Assembly (NCBI RefSeq): GCF_001684965.1
Contig: NZ_MAYG01000023.1
Span: 62,001 to 126,000, forward strand
Length of the DNA: 64,000 bases
From: Chryseobacterium arthrosphaerae
Lineage (GTDB): Bacteria > Bacteroidota > Bacteroidia > Flavobacteriales > Weeksellaceae
Reading direction: 5' to 3'
Both the position numbers and the translations under genes were made by a program. Shown piece by piece: positions 17,710 through 26,837 of the stretch. The notes beneath the pieces were generated by a model, which was not told the DNA's origin, searched no databases, and saw only the letters and a list, made by a program, of their open reading frames with translations. The stretch's first letter is position 1, and every line of letters begins with the position of its first letter.

Positions 17710-18039
17710 TTATCCTCTTAATTTATTAAATATACTTACATCTACAGAACGGGTATTTCTATACAGCATAGCAATAATTGCCAGGCCTACCGCCACTTCA
17801 GCAGCAGCAACCACCATAATGAAGAACACCAGAAGCTGTCCGTCCCCGTTGCCTTTGTATGCTGAAAATGCAGCTAATAAAAGGTTTACAGAATTAAGCA
17901 TAAGCTCTACACAGCCCAGCATCACAATAGCATTTTTTCTAAGCAATACGCCCATTACCCCTAAACAGAACAATACTGAACAAAGGATGATGAAGTAGTC
18001 CAAAGGGATGCTTTGTATAAATGTATTTACTTCTCCCAT
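17710..18039 (-). CDS. nuoK: NADH-quinone oxidoreductase subunit K
   Basis: A 109-residue protein with three transmembrane helices, MrpC-like. The two membrane-embedded Glu residues typical of NuoK are visible in GCVELMLNSVNL and AAAEVAVGLAI. It takes part in coupling quinone reduction to proton movement. It is 4 bp from nuoJ and 2 bp from nuoL. Confidence 0.96.
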   Translation of the reverse strand: MGEVNTFIQSIPLDYFIILCSVLFCLGVMGVLLRKNAIVMLGCVELMLNSVNLLLAAFSAYKGNGDGQLLVFFIMVVAAAEVAVGLAIIAMLYRNTRSVDVSIFNKLRG

Positions 18040-18043
18040 AATT

Positions 18044-18541
18044 TTATAAATCTTTTTTACCGATTAATACCGCACCTACGATACCTGCTAAAATCAGGAT
18101 AGAAGCAAGCTCAAACGGTAAAACATATTCATTAAACAAAAGTCTGCCCAGATTCTTGGTAAGACCTACACCTCTGTCTACATTCTCCACTACAATATGG
18201 TTGTCTCTTACTCCTCTGAATACCCCTAATACTCCTACCAAAAGAAGACCTGCGGTAAATACTCCAACAAATTTTAAAGTATTTCCCTTCTTACTTTCGT
18301 CTTGTTTATTAAGGTTAAGCATCATCAGGATGTAAAGGAACAATACCATGATGGCACCTGCGTACACTATAATCTGGATAATTGCCAGGAACTGGGCATT
18401 CAGAAGAATGTACATGCCGGCAATTGAAAACATCGTAACAATTAATGACAGAATAGCATATAAAGGATTTTTTGCAAATACAAAGTAAACCGCACTTGCC
18501 ACTGCTAAAAACGCCACCAAGAAAAATAAAAACTGATCCAT
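18044..18541 (-). CDS. nuoJ: NADH-quinone oxidoreductase subunit J
   Basis: A 165-residue polytopic subunit. The conserved block FLAIIQIIVYAGAIMVLFLYILMM is clear (positions about 52-75), ending in the MMLNL segment. The first base of its start codon region overlaps the nuoI stop by 1 bp. Length is typical. Confidence 0.95.
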   Translation of the reverse strand: MDQFLFFLVAFLAVASAVYFVFAKNPLYAILSLIVTMFSIAGMYILLNAQFLAIIQIIVYAGAIMVLFLYILMMLNLNKQDESKKGNTLKFVGVFTAGLLLVGVLGVFRGVRDNHIVVENVDRGVGLTKNLGRLLFNEYVLPFELASILILAGIVGAVLIGKKDL

Positions 18542-19098
18542 TATTTTACCGCATTTTTTTGTTTCTCGGATTGTCTTGTCGTGATGTCAATCCTTTCATT
18601 TATTTTTTCAACCAATTTATCTTTACCGTAAATGAAAGAACCTCTGTTAGTCTCTACATCTACCAGCCTATCGGTAAGATAAATGGCAGATTTAGGACAG
18701 GCCTCTTCACACATACCGCAGAAAATACATCTCAGCATATTGATTTCATATACTGAAGCATATTTTTCTTCTCTGTAAAGATCTTTTTCCTCTTTAGTTC
18801 TTTCAGCAGCAGTCATCGTAATGGCTTCTGCAGGACAAGCTACCGCACAAAGTCCGCAAGCTGTACATCTTTCTCTGCCTTCCTCGTCTCTTTTCAAAAC
18901 GTGCTGACCTCTCCAGATGGTAGTTCTCGGCTTCTGTACTTCCGGATACGAATATACTGCGGGAGCACCCTTTATCACGGTTCTTACAGCATGCTTAAAT
19001 GTAATCCCCATCCCTGTAAAGATGGCAGGAAGGTAGATTTTTTCAGCAAGGGTCATTTCTTTATTGGAAACAACTTTTGATCTGTTTGTAAGTTTCAT
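18541..19098 (-). CDS. nuoI: NADH-quinone oxidoreductase subunit I
   Basis: A 185-residue peripheral-arm subunit carrying two [4Fe-4S] clusters (N6a, N6b). The motifs are CTACGLCAVACP and CIFCGMCEEACP, each with a CxxCxxCxxxCP arrangement. It passes electrons from the NuoG clusters to NuoB. It overlaps nuoJ by 1 bp; the gap to nuoH carries a palindromic repeat. Confidence 0.97.
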   Translation of the reverse strand: MKLTNRSKVVSNKEMTLAEKIYLPAIFTGMGITFKHAVRTVIKGAPAVYSYPEVQKPRTTIWRGQHVLKRDEEGRERCTACGLCAVACPAEAITMTAAERTKEEKDLYREEKYASVYEINMLRCIFCGMCEEACPKSAIYLTDRLVDVETNRGSFIYGKDKLVEKINERIDITTRQSEKQKNAVK

Positions 19099-19222
19099 TT
19101 AATTATAGATATTAGATGTTAGACACCAGATTTTAGACTAATCTTGTCTGTTATCTTAATTTTTAATATTCAATATTCACACAAACCTAACAGGTTTCAA
19201 AAACCTGTTAGGTTTAGATAAT
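19099..19222. repeat. Repeat-bearing gap between nuoH and nuoI with 33-bp palindrome
   Basis: The gap holds a near-perfect inverted repeat at 19183-19215: 15-bp arms AAACCTAACAGGTTT and its complement separated by CAA. Beside it lies an imperfect repeat (TAGATGTTAGAC...CCAGATTTTAGAC, about 19107-19136) that resembles the element between nuoD and nuoE. A copy of the palindrome differing only in the loop lies at 56521-56553, so this is a dispersed element, not a nuo-specific signal. Confidence 0.9.
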
Positions 19223-20287
19223 TTAATTTCCAAACGCTAAAATTACAGCTCCTGTAATTAAAAGGTTTACCAATGCCATCGGGATTAAAGTTTTCCATCC
19301 TAAGTGCATTAACTGGTCGTATCTGAATCTTGGAAGCGTCCATCTGATCCACATGAAGATCAGAATTCCGATTACGGTTTTCGTTAAGAATGCTACGATA
19401 CTTAAGATTCCTGCAACGTTTTCTCCCCAGTTCTGAGTTACCCATTCAATACCAGGATAGTTGTAACCTCCGAAGAAAAGCACCACCATGAAAGCATTGG
19501 AAATAAACATGTTCACATATTCCCCGAACATATACAGCCCTAACTTCATGGAAGAGTATTCTGTAGAGTACCCTGTTACCAGTTCAGATTCACATTCAGG
19601 TAAATCGAACGGGTGTCTGTTTGTTTCAGCTAAAGCTGCTACAAAGAATACAAGAAAAGCAATTGGCTGGTAGAAAATGTTCCAGTTCATACCTGAAACC
19701 CAAGGAATCACTCCCCAAAGTTTTCCACCCGTCTGGCTTTCTGTAATTTCTTTCAGATCTAAACTTCCTGTCATCATAATGATAGAAAGAAGGGCCAATC
19801 CCATTGCCAACTCATAAGAAATCATCTGAGAAGAAGCACGGATAGCACCTAATAATGAATATTTATTATTGGAAGCCCAGCCTCCGATCATAATTCCGTA
19901 AACACCGATGGAAGCCATTCCGATGATGAAAAGTACCCCAACGTCAATGTTGGCTACCTGAAGATCAAAAGAAGTACCTGCAATATTTAAACTTTTACCC
20001 CAAGGAATAACTGCTCCTGTGATCAATGAAATAAACATTACTAAAGCCGGTCCCAATACGAAAAGGAATTTTTCTGCATTGGCAGGCGTAAAGTCTTCTT
20101 TAAAGAAGAATTTTCCACCGTCAGCAAGAGGCTGCAGCAATCCGAAAGGTCCGGCTCTGTTCGGACCAATTCTATCCTGCATGATAGAGGCCACTTTTCT
20201 TTCTGCCCAGGTAGAGTAGGCTGCAATCGTCAACGACAGCAGGAAAAGTGCTAGTACAAGTATAAGTTTAAATGTAAGTAAATCCAT
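19223..20287 (-). CDS. nuoH: NADH-quinone oxidoreductase subunit H
   Basis: A 354-residue membrane subunit that forms the quinone-binding chamber with NuoB and NuoD. Visible blocks are WAERKVASIMQDRIGPNRAG near residues 28-47, SYELAMGLALL, ETNRHPFDLPECESELVTGY, and the C-terminal WIRWTLPRFRYDQLMHLGWK. All are characteristic of NuoH/ND1. The length is normal. Confidence 0.97.
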   Translation of the reverse strand: MDLLTFKLILVLALFLLSLTIAAYSTWAERKVASIMQDRIGPNRAGPFGLLQPLADGGKFFFKEDFTPANAEKFLFVLGPALVMFISLITGAVIPWGKSLNIAGTSFDLQVANIDVGVLFIIGMASIGVYGIMIGGWASNNKYSLLGAIRASSQMISYELAMGLALLSIIMMTGSLDLKEITESQTGGKLWGVIPWVSGMNWNIFYQPIAFLVFFVAALAETNRHPFDLPECESELVTGYSTEYSSMKLGLYMFGEYVNMFISNAFMVVLFFGGYNYPGIEWVTQNWGENVAGILSIVAFLTKTVIGILIFMWIRWTLPRFRYDQLMHLGWKTLIPMALVNLLITGAVILAFGN

Positions 20288-20403
20288 TTTATTGTTATAG
20301 ATGTTAGAAGTTATGAAAATGGAAGCTGGAAGATGTAAGTTATAACAATCACATGACCAAAGTTTCTCATTTTCAAATTAACTCATTATCAAATTTTCAA
20401 ATT

Positions 20404-21402
20404 TTATTTTTCGTCTTTTTCACTGATCTCTTTAGCCATAGGATTGTCTAAAACTCTTAGTTCATCCTTAGGTTTTTCATAGTGATTTAATGAAATTACA
20501 GAGTGTCTGTCGATATGTCTAGGACCTTCGATGTTCCAGTCTGATAAAGCTTTTCTTTCGAAACGGCATGTATCGCAGATGAATTCTTCCACTTCACCCC
20601 ACTGGTCTTTTCTTGCAGTTACTCTTACAATCTCATCACCTTTCATCCATACTACAGCTTTTCCTGAACATTTATCACATTTACATGAAGCGTTCATTGG
20701 TTTTGTAAACCACACTCTGCTTGCAAAACGGGCAGTTCTGTCTGTTAGTGCTCCAACCGGGCAAACGTCGATCACGTTTCCGATGAAGTCATTGTCTAAA
20801 GCTTTATTTAAATACGTTGAAATTTCAGCGTGATCTCCTCTGAAAAGGATACCGTGTTCTCTTTGGCCTGTCAGCTGGTTTGCTGCTAATACACATCTTG
20901 CACAAAGAATACAACGGTTCATGTTCAATTTGATGTTCGGTCCAAGATCATCAGCTTCGTAAGTGTTTCTTTCGAATTCTGTTCTTGTATTCTCCACACC
21001 ATGTTCATATCCTAAGTCCTGAAGATGACATTCTCCTGCCTGGTCACAGATAGGGCAGTCCAGCGGGTGGTTGACCAATAAGAATTCAGTAACCGCTTTT
21101 CTTCCTTCCTGAGCTTTCTCAGAAGTAAGGTTTTTTACTTCCATCCCGTCCATTACATTGGTTCTGCAGCTTGCCACCAATTTCGGCATAGGACGTGGGT
21201 CTGCTTCAGATCCTTTGGAAACTTCCACAAGACAAGTTCTACATCTTCCTCCACTGGTTTCCAATTTGCTGTAGTAGCACATTGCAGGAGGTACAGATTT
21301 TCCACCGATTTGTCTTGCAGCTTCCAGAATAGAAGTCCCAGGCAAAACTTCAGTCGTCTGTCCGTCTATAGTTATTTTGAATTTTTTAACCTCTTCGCTC
21401 AT
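20404..21402 (-). CDS. nuoG: NADH-quinone oxidoreductase subunit G, short form
   Basis: The protein has 332 residues and so only contains the N-terminal electron-transfer part: a [2Fe-2S] ferredoxin fold (CYYSKLETSGGRCRTCLVEV), the His-Cys3 [4Fe-4S] ligands (HPLDCPICDQAGECHLQDL) and two further cysteine sets (CILCARCVLA; CKCDKC and CDTCRFERK). The molybdopterin-oxidoreductase-like half found in about 900-residue NuoG proteins is absent. As far as I recall short NuoG is normal in flavobacteria, so this is a lineage trait and not damage. It lies 36 bp downstream of a beta-barrel gene. Confidence 0.93.
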   Translation of the reverse strand: MSEEVKKFKITIDGQTTEVLPGTSILEAARQIGGKSVPPAMCYYSKLETSGGRCRTCLVEVSKGSEADPRPMPKLVASCRTNVMDGMEVKNLTSEKAQEGRKAVTEFLLVNHPLDCPICDQAGECHLQDLGYEHGVENTRTEFERNTYEADDLGPNIKLNMNRCILCARCVLAANQLTGQREHGILFRGDHAEISTYLNKALDNDFIGNVIDVCPVGALTDRTARFASRVWFTKPMNASCKCDKCSGKAVVWMKGDEIVRVTARKDQWGEVEEFICDTCRFERKALSDWNIEGPRHIDRHSVISLNHYEKPKDELRVLDNPMAKEISEKDEK

Positions 21403-21438
21403 ATTCTATGCTTTTCGCTTATGCTTGTAAGCTATATT

Positions 21439-22350
21439 TTAATTATACTTTTTCGTATTAAATGTATATCCGATACCTCCGAGAACCTGTCCGAAAACAA
21501 AATCCTGACGTGCTTTGTCCGGTTTGTTGTTTAATGTGGTTTTAATGTCCCACATATTGATATAACCGGCTTTTCCTTCTACTCTCAGCATCCAGTTTTT
21601 CCAGAAAACAAGGTTAAGACTGGATCTGATATCGGTTCCCATCCCTGCAACGTGAAAACGGTCACTTCTTTCATTCCCAAAAAGCTTTACATTACTTTTT
21701 GGAAACATAAATCCGATTCCGGCTCCATAAGACCATACCAAATCTATATTTTTCTTATGAACAAGATTTCTGTATTTCTCAAGACCTAAATTTTCATAAT
21801 TAAGTCCGTCCGTATGTTCGAAAGTAAGGAACTTCTGATCTGCAAGATTTACCTGCCCGTTTTGTACCATTGCTGCATATTCAGGATCTGAAATATGACC
21901 TTTGAAGTTAACGGTCTGGTTCTGATCCATCACATATTTCATATGGTCGATCCCTAAAACAAGGGCTAAGTTATCTTTAATAAAATACCCTAATCTGAAG
22001 TTATACTGCGTTACGGTAAACCAGCTTGGATCAAAATACACAATTCCAAATTTTGTAGGCCTGTCCTGTGCCGTTACATTATTCAGCTGGAAATCGTATC
22101 CGTTTCCGGTAAAATGGATATCAGAATTGCTGTAAGCCGCTCTGTTCCACCCGTAAAACACAAAAACCTGACCTTTTTTGTTTAATGGTAAAGGCTTTTC
22201 TTTTTTTTCAGCTTTGATCTTCTGTTTCTCACTCGCTACATATGACAAATCCTCTTCTACGGATCTGTTATAATTTGCAGTGTCAATTTTCTTATTTTGT
22301 GCAAACACAAAATTCGACATCATTAAGCCGACAACCAATAATCTTTTCAT
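21439..22350 (-). CDS. Outer-membrane beta-barrel-like protein embedded in the nuo operon
   Basis: The 303-residue protein starts MKRLLVVGLMMSNFVFAQNKK, a type I signal peptide cut after FAQ. After a Lys/Glu-rich spacer it shows alternating hydrophobic strands with aromatic girdle residues (GQVFVFYGWNRAAYS, FGIVYFDPSWFTVTQYNF, LALVLGIDHMKYV) and a C-terminal GGIGYTFNTKKYN strand. I therefore call it an outer-membrane barrel; its role is unknown. It sits 7 bp after nuoF and 36 bp before nuoG, so it must be on the nuo transcript although it is not a complex I subunit. Confidence 0.75.
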   Translation of the reverse strand: MKRLLVVGLMMSNFVFAQNKKIDTANYNRSVEEDLSYVASEKQKIKAEKKEKPLPLNKKGQVFVFYGWNRAAYSNSDIHFTGNGYDFQLNNVTAQDRPTKFGIVYFDPSWFTVTQYNFRLGYFIKDNLALVLGIDHMKYVMDQNQTVNFKGHISDPEYAAMVQNGQVNLADQKFLTFEHTDGLNYENLGLEKYRNLVHKKNIDLVWSYGAGIGFMFPKSNVKLFGNERSDRFHVAGMGTDIRSSLNLVFWKNWMLRVEGKAGYINMWDIKTTLNNKPDKARQDFVFGQVLGGIGYTFNTKKYN

Positions 22351-22357
22351 TTTCTAC

Positions 22358-23716
22358 CTACGCATTCTTTTCTACAGCCGGGATAGGATCTGCATAATGT
22401 GCCAATCCATAATTTTGTGTCTGAGACAACTCAGGGTTTTTCACGTGCCACTCAAACTCATCTCTGAAGTGACGGATCGCTGCTGCAACCGGCCAGGCTG
22501 CTGCATCACCCAACGGACAAATCGTATTTCCCTCGATCTTTCTCTGGATATCCCAAAGCAGATCGATATCTTCCATTTTTCCTTCTCCTTTCTCGATTTT
22601 CTTTAAAATCTTGTACATCCATCCCGTACCTTCACGGCAAGGAGTACATTGTCCGCAACTTTCGTGGTTGTAGAATCTTGCCAATGTCATGGTGTGTTCT
22701 ACAATACACTGGTCTTCATCCAATACGATGAAACCTCCTGAACCCATCATGGTTCCGGTAGCAAAACCACCGTCTGCCAATGACTCATAGTTCATATATC
22801 TTGGCTCTCCGTTCACCGTTCTCAGCAATAAATTTGCAGGAACAATAGGAACGGAACTTCCTCCCGGAATACAAGCCTTTAATCTTTTTCCGTCTTTAAT
22901 ACCACCGCAATATTCATCAGAATAGATAAATTCTTCTACAGTGATCGTCATATCAATTTCGTATACTCCCGGTTTGTTGATGTTTCCACAAGCCGAAATC
23001 AGCTTCGTACCTGTAGATCTTCCTACCCCGATTTTAGCATACTCAGCACCTGTAATATCAATGATCGGAACAATTGCTGCAATAGATTCAACGTTGTTTA
23101 CTACCGTTGGTCTCTCCCAAAGACCTTTTACAGCCGGGAATGGTGGTTTTAATCTCGGATTACCTCTTTTTCCTTCAAGGGATTCAAGCAATGCAGTTTC
23201 TTCACCGCAGATATAAGCTCCACCACCTCTCTGTACATAGATTTCAAGATCGAAACCGGTTCCTAAAATATTTTTACCTAAAAATCCTGCTGCTTTAGCT
23301 TCTTCAATAGCTTCTTCAAGAATATCCGGGATCCATGAATATTCTCCACGGATGTAGATATAAGAAGTGTTGGAACCTAAACAGTAAGATGAAATGAGCA
23401 TTCCTTCAATCAAAAGGTGAGGAAGGAACTCCATCAGATATCTGTCTTTGAATGTTCCGGGCTCAGATTCATCCGCATTTACCACAAGGTGTCTCGGAAC
23501 GCCTTCTGGTTTTGCCAGAAAGCTCCATTTCATCCCTGTAGGGAATCCAGCTCCACCACGACCTCTTAATCCTGAAGTTTTTACTTCTTCAAGAATTTCG
23601 TCAGGAGTCATTTTCAAGGCTTTCTCAGCTGCAGTGTAACCTCCTTGCTTACGGTAGGTTTCAAAGTAGCGGATGCCTTCTATATGTGCGTCTTTAAGTA
23701 AAAGTTTTTTACTCAT
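22358..23716 (-). CDS. nuoF: NADH-quinone oxidoreductase subunit F
   Basis: A 452-residue NADH- and FMN-binding subunit with [4Fe-4S] cluster N3. Clear signatures are GRGGAGFPTGMKW (NADH/FMN loop), AYICGEETALLESLEG (FMN), and the cluster ligands ESCGQCTPCREGTGWM with a later Cys in GNTICPLGDAAAWP. It oxidises NADH and passes electrons to NuoG and NuoE clusters. It ends with TAG 7 bp before the barrel gene. Confidence 0.97.
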   Translation of the reverse strand: MSKKLLLKDAHIEGIRYFETYRKQGGYTAAEKALKMTPDEILEEVKTSGLRGRGGAGFPTGMKWSFLAKPEGVPRHLVVNADESEPGTFKDRYLMEFLPHLLIEGMLISSYCLGSNTSYIYIRGEYSWIPDILEEAIEEAKAAGFLGKNILGTGFDLEIYVQRGGGAYICGEETALLESLEGKRGNPRLKPPFPAVKGLWERPTVVNNVESIAAIVPIIDITGAEYAKIGVGRSTGTKLISACGNINKPGVYEIDMTITVEEFIYSDEYCGGIKDGKRLKACIPGGSSVPIVPANLLLRTVNGEPRYMNYESLADGGFATGTMMGSGGFIVLDEDQCIVEHTMTLARFYNHESCGQCTPCREGTGWMYKILKKIEKGEGKMEDIDLLWDIQRKIEGNTICPLGDAAAWPVAAAIRHFRDEFEWHVKNPELSQTQNYGLAHYADPIPAVEKNA

Positions 23717-23822
23717 TGTTTATTATGCTTTTCGCTATTGGCTTTTGGCTTCTAGCTTTTATAATTATTAAAAAAAATAACTGAATAATTTAAAATCTAA
23801 CATGTAGAATTTAAAATTTCTA

Positions 23823-24332
23823 TTAGTCTAAAGCAAGTTGTCCCTGTCTGCAAAGCTCAAGGATTTCGTCTACTTTTTCTATCGTTAAATTTTCATGAAA
23901 GAACTTTCCAAGCTGCATCATTGGGGCATAACCACATGCTCCAAGACATTCAGCAGGCTTTAAAGTGAACATACCGTCTTCAGTAGTTTCCCCGTCTTTA
24001 ATGTTCAGTTTCGTTCTGATATGGTTAAGGATCTTTTCGCTGCCACAAACCATACAAGGTCCTGTTCTGCAAACTTCCAGAACATATTTACCTACCGGCT
24101 TCATATTGAACATGGTATAGAAAGTAGCCACTTCATATACTTCGATCGGCTGGATACTTAATAGTCCGGCAACATAATCCATCACAGGAACATCTAACCA
24201 TCCTCCGAATTCTTTCTGTGCCAGGTGAAGTACAGGAAGAAGAGCAGATTTCTGTCTTCCTTCAGGATATCTTGCGATAATTTTGTGTACCTGTGCTAAA
24301 CTTTCCGGTTTAAAAGCTATTGTTTCGCTCAT
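23823..24332 (-). CDS. nuoE: NADH-quinone oxidoreductase subunit E
   Basis: A 169-residue thioredoxin-fold [2Fe-2S] subunit (cluster N1a). Ligand cysteines are in VCRTGPCMVCGS and AECLGACGYAPMM. N-terminal helices (FKPESLAQVHKIIARYPEG) match the family. It lies 106 bp upstream of nuoF and 105 bp downstream of nuoD, both gaps holding short repeats. Confidence 0.96.
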   Translation of the reverse strand: MSETIAFKPESLAQVHKIIARYPEGRQKSALLPVLHLAQKEFGGWLDVPVMDYVAGLLSIQPIEVYEVATFYTMFNMKPVGKYVLEVCRTGPCMVCGSEKILNHIRTKLNIKDGETTEDGMFTLKPAECLGACGYAPMMQLGKFFHENLTIEKVDEILELCRQGQLALD

Positions 24333-24346
24333 TTTTTATCTAAGAT

Positions 24347-24424
24347 TTCAGATGTCAGATTTCAGACATCAGATTTTAAATTTATAGGTAAAGCTAAGTG
24401 TCCAACATCTGAAATCTGATGTGT
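24347..24424. repeat. Imperfect inverted repeat between nuoD and nuoE
   Basis: Two arms, CAGATGTCAGATTTCAGACA (from 24350) and ACATCTGAAATCTGATGT (24406-24423), are imperfect reverse complements around an AT-rich spacer and can fold into a long hairpin inside the operon. A related sequence lies in the nuoH-nuoI gap. Confidence 0.75.
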
Positions 24425-24437
24425 GACAACTTATTTT

Positions 24438-25661
24438 TTATGCGTCTAATTCTCCCGCAATAATGTTCATACTACACATCGTTACAATGGCATCTGAAAT
24501 TACAGAACCTGTAATCATTTCAGGATATGCCTGATAGTAAATGAAACATGGTCTTCTGAAGTGAAGCCTGTAAGGGCTTCTTCCTCCGTCGCTCACAAGA
24601 TAGAAACCTAATTCTCCGTTTCCGCCTTCTACAGCATGATAAACTTCTCCTTTCGGTACATCAGTTTCTCCCATTACAATTTTGAAATGGTAGATCAGTG
24701 CTTCCATTTTCTGATATACATCTGCCTTTTCAGGAAGATAGAAATCAGGAACATCCGCATGGAATGGCCCTTCCGGAAGATTTTCGTATGCCTGTTTGAT
24801 AATTTTGATAGATTCCCAGATTTCCTGCTGACGAACCATGAAACGGTCGTAAGTATCTCCTGAAGTTCCTACAGGAATAATAAAGTCGAAATCCTGGTAT
24901 GAGGAATAAGGCTGTGCAACTCTTACATCGTAATCTACACCTGCTGCACGTAAGTTTGGACCTGTGAAACCGTAGCTTAATGCTCTTTCGGCAGAAATGG
25001 CTCCTGTACCGATGGTTCTGTCCATGAAAATTCTGTTTCTTTCCAACAGGGTACAGAATTCTTTGAATCTTGGTGGGAAAGTCTTCAGGAAGTCCTTGAT
25101 CAATTCATGGAATTTAGGAGTGAAATCTCTTTCAAATCCTCCGATTCTTCCCATATTGGTTGTCATCCTTGCCCCACAGATCTGCTCATACATATCATAA
25201 ATACGTTCTCTTTCGATGAACATATAAGTAAGACCTGTAATCGCTCCTGAGTCCATTCCGGTTACCCCGTTACAGATCAGGTGGTCACCGATTCTCGCCA
25301 GTTCCATCAGGATAACACGCATATAGTCTACACGTTTTGGAACTTCAACGCCAATCAGTTTCTCTACTGTCATGTGCCAGCCTAAATTATTGATCGGTGC
25401 AGAACAGTAGTTCATACGGTCCGTAAGGGTAGTGATCTGAGAATAGTTTCTTCTTTCGGAGATTTTCTCAAATGCTCTGTGGATATATCCTACCGTTTGC
25501 TCAGCATGAAGGATTCTTTCTCCGTCCATCGTTAAGATATTCTGGAAGATCCCGTGAGTGGCAGGGTGGGTAGGCCCTAAGTTGAGGGTGTATAGTTGCC
25601 CGTCAATCTGTTCCTTACTTTCGTACTGGTTTAGTATATTAGATAATGAGTTATCTTTCAT
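24438..25661 (-). CDS. nuoD: NADH-quinone oxidoreductase subunit D
   Basis: A 407-residue homologue of the hydrogenase large subunit, forming the quinone site. Motifs: NLGPTHPATHGIFQNIL near the N-terminus with the quinone-site His, ARIGDHLICNGVTGMDSGA, and GELGFYLVSDGGRSPYRLHFRRP near the C-terminus. It is separate from nuoC here, not fused. It is followed by a repeat-bearing gap before nuoE. Confidence 0.97.
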   Translation of the reverse strand: MKDNSLSNILNQYESKEQIDGQLYTLNLGPTHPATHGIFQNILTMDGERILHAEQTVGYIHRAFEKISERRNYSQITTLTDRMNYCSAPINNLGWHMTVEKLIGVEVPKRVDYMRVILMELARIGDHLICNGVTGMDSGAITGLTYMFIERERIYDMYEQICGARMTTNMGRIGGFERDFTPKFHELIKDFLKTFPPRFKEFCTLLERNRIFMDRTIGTGAISAERALSYGFTGPNLRAAGVDYDVRVAQPYSSYQDFDFIIPVGTSGDTYDRFMVRQQEIWESIKIIKQAYENLPEGPFHADVPDFYLPEKADVYQKMEALIYHFKIVMGETDVPKGEVYHAVEGGNGELGFYLVSDGGRSPYRLHFRRPCFIYYQAYPEMITGSVISDAIVTMCSMNIIAGELDA

Positions 25662-25670
25662 AATTTAAAT

Positions 25671-25729
25671 GCTTTAGGCTATAGGCTCTAGGCTTTAAGC
25701 TTACTGCTTGCTGCTTACTGCTTATTGCA
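25671..25729. repeat. Degenerate 7-bp-type tandem repeat between nuoC and nuoD
   Basis: The gap consists of variants of GCTNNNG in a row (GCTTTAG, GCTATAG, GCTCTAG, GCTTTAA, then GCTTACT, GCTTGCT, GCTTACT, GCTTATT). Shorter versions (GCTTTTCGCT, GGCTTTTGGCTTCTAGCTTTT) occur at about 21408-21433 and 23727-23759 in other nuo gaps. Confidence 0.7.
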
Positions 25730-25736
25730 TTATTTT

Positions 25737-26231
25737 TTATCTTCCGAACATACTATCGTTCTTGTCGGTTCTTGTACCGTCTTCAAGTCGATATTCCTTC
25801 AACATTGGATGGTATCCAAGATCTTCCATATTCAGGATCGGTCTCAGATCCGGGTGACCTTTAAATTTAATTCCATAGAAATCATACGTTTCTCTTTCCA
25901 TCCAGTTGGCACCTGCGTATAGATCCGTAAGAGAATCTACCTCAATATTTTCTCTGGACATGAAGATTTTCAGACGTAATCTGAAATTGGTCATCATATT
26001 ATGCAGATGGTACACAACTCCTATTTCCTTTTCCGGGAATTCAGGATAGTGAATTCCGCAGACATCCGTAAGGAAATTGATCTCCAGAGATGAATCTTTC
26101 AGATAATGAATGATCTTCTTGATATCTTCTTTCTTTACTTCGATCGTCAGCATCCCATAAGGTTCTGAGCTTGAAATAACAGATTCCGGAAATTCTCTTG
26201 TGATTGCTTCTAATACAAATTCGTTTGTCAT
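25737..26231 (-). CDS. nuoC: NADH-quinone oxidoreductase subunit C
   Basis: A 164-residue peripheral-arm scaffold subunit (30-kDa family). The signature ANWMERETYDFYGIKFKGHP and the C-terminal RPILNMEDLGYHPMLKEY are clear. It supports NuoD around the quinone site. It is 6 bp from nuoB and 75 bp from nuoD. Confidence 0.96.
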   Translation of the reverse strand: MTNEFVLEAITREFPESVISSSEPYGMLTIEVKKEDIKKIIHYLKDSSLEINFLTDVCGIHYPEFPEKEIGVVYHLHNMMTNFRLRLKIFMSRENIEVDSLTDLYAGANWMERETYDFYGIKFKGHPDLRPILNMEDLGYHPMLKEYRLEDGTRTDKNDSMFGR

Positions 26232-26237
26232 TTCCGT

Positions 26238-26798
26238 TTAGTTGCTTATGTTGTAAGAATCTAATAATTTCTGATATTCAGGCATGTCTCTTCTTCTGAT
26301 GCTTTCGCTTTCTGCAAGAGCCTGTACCTGCATTACCCCTTCAATGATCTGTTCAGGTCTTGGAGGGCATCCCGGAACATATACGTCTACCGGAATAATT
26401 TTATCTATTCCCTGAAGTACAGAATAGGTATCAAAAATACCACCGCTGGAAGCACAAGCTCCAACTGCCACCACCCATTTAGGCTCTGCCATCTGAGTGT
26501 ACACTTCCTTAAGGACTGGTCCTAATTTCTTTGATATAGTTCCGCAAACCATCAGCATATCTGCCTGTCTTGGTGAGAAAGAGTTTCTTTCCATACCAAA
26601 CCTTGAAGCATCATAAGTAGGGTTCAGGGTAGCCATAAACTCGATACCGCAACAAGAGGTAGCAAATGGCAATGGCCAAAGTGAAAACTTTCTTGCCATC
26701 CCGATTACACTGCTCAGTTTTGTTGCGAAAAACCCTTCTCCTTCATAGCCTTCGGGAGCAGGTGCATCTGTTCTTATTACTGGTTTTTTATCTGACAT
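26238..26798 (-). CDS. nuoB: NADH-quinone oxidoreductase subunit B
   Basis: A 186-residue subunit binding cluster N2, the last electron carrier before quinone. The tandem cysteines are visible in FATSCCGIEFMA, with further ligands in VGACASSGGIF and VPGCPPRPEQI. Length and motif order are typical. Confidence 0.97.
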   Translation of the reverse strand: MSDKKPVIRTDAPAPEGYEGEGFFATKLSSVIGMARKFSLWPLPFATSCCGIEFMATLNPTYDASRFGMERNSFSPRQADMLMVCGTISKKLGPVLKEVYTQMAEPKWVVAVGACASSGGIFDTYSVLQGIDKIIPVDVYVPGCPPRPEQIIEGVMQVQALAESESIRRRDMPEYQKLLDSYNISN

Positions 26799-26805
26799 TT
26801 TTAGT

Positions 26806-26837
26806 AAATATTTAAAGATTAAAATATTTAAAGATTA
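26806..26837. repeat. 16-bp tandem direct repeat between nuoA and nuoB
   Basis: AAATATTTAAAGATTA occurs twice in perfect tandem (26806-26821, 26822-26837), followed by degenerate AT-rich copies up to about 26895. No gene is present in this 101-bp gap. Confidence 0.85.

Noticed and set aside
19183-19215. Terminator inside the nuo operon
   Set aside because: The palindrome has no T run on the minus strand after it, and a second copy lies in an unrelated gap; it is better seen as a dispersed repeat.
24347-26837. CRISPR array in the nuo gaps
   Set aside because: The repeats are degenerate, of unequal length and without regular spacers; no cas genes are present.
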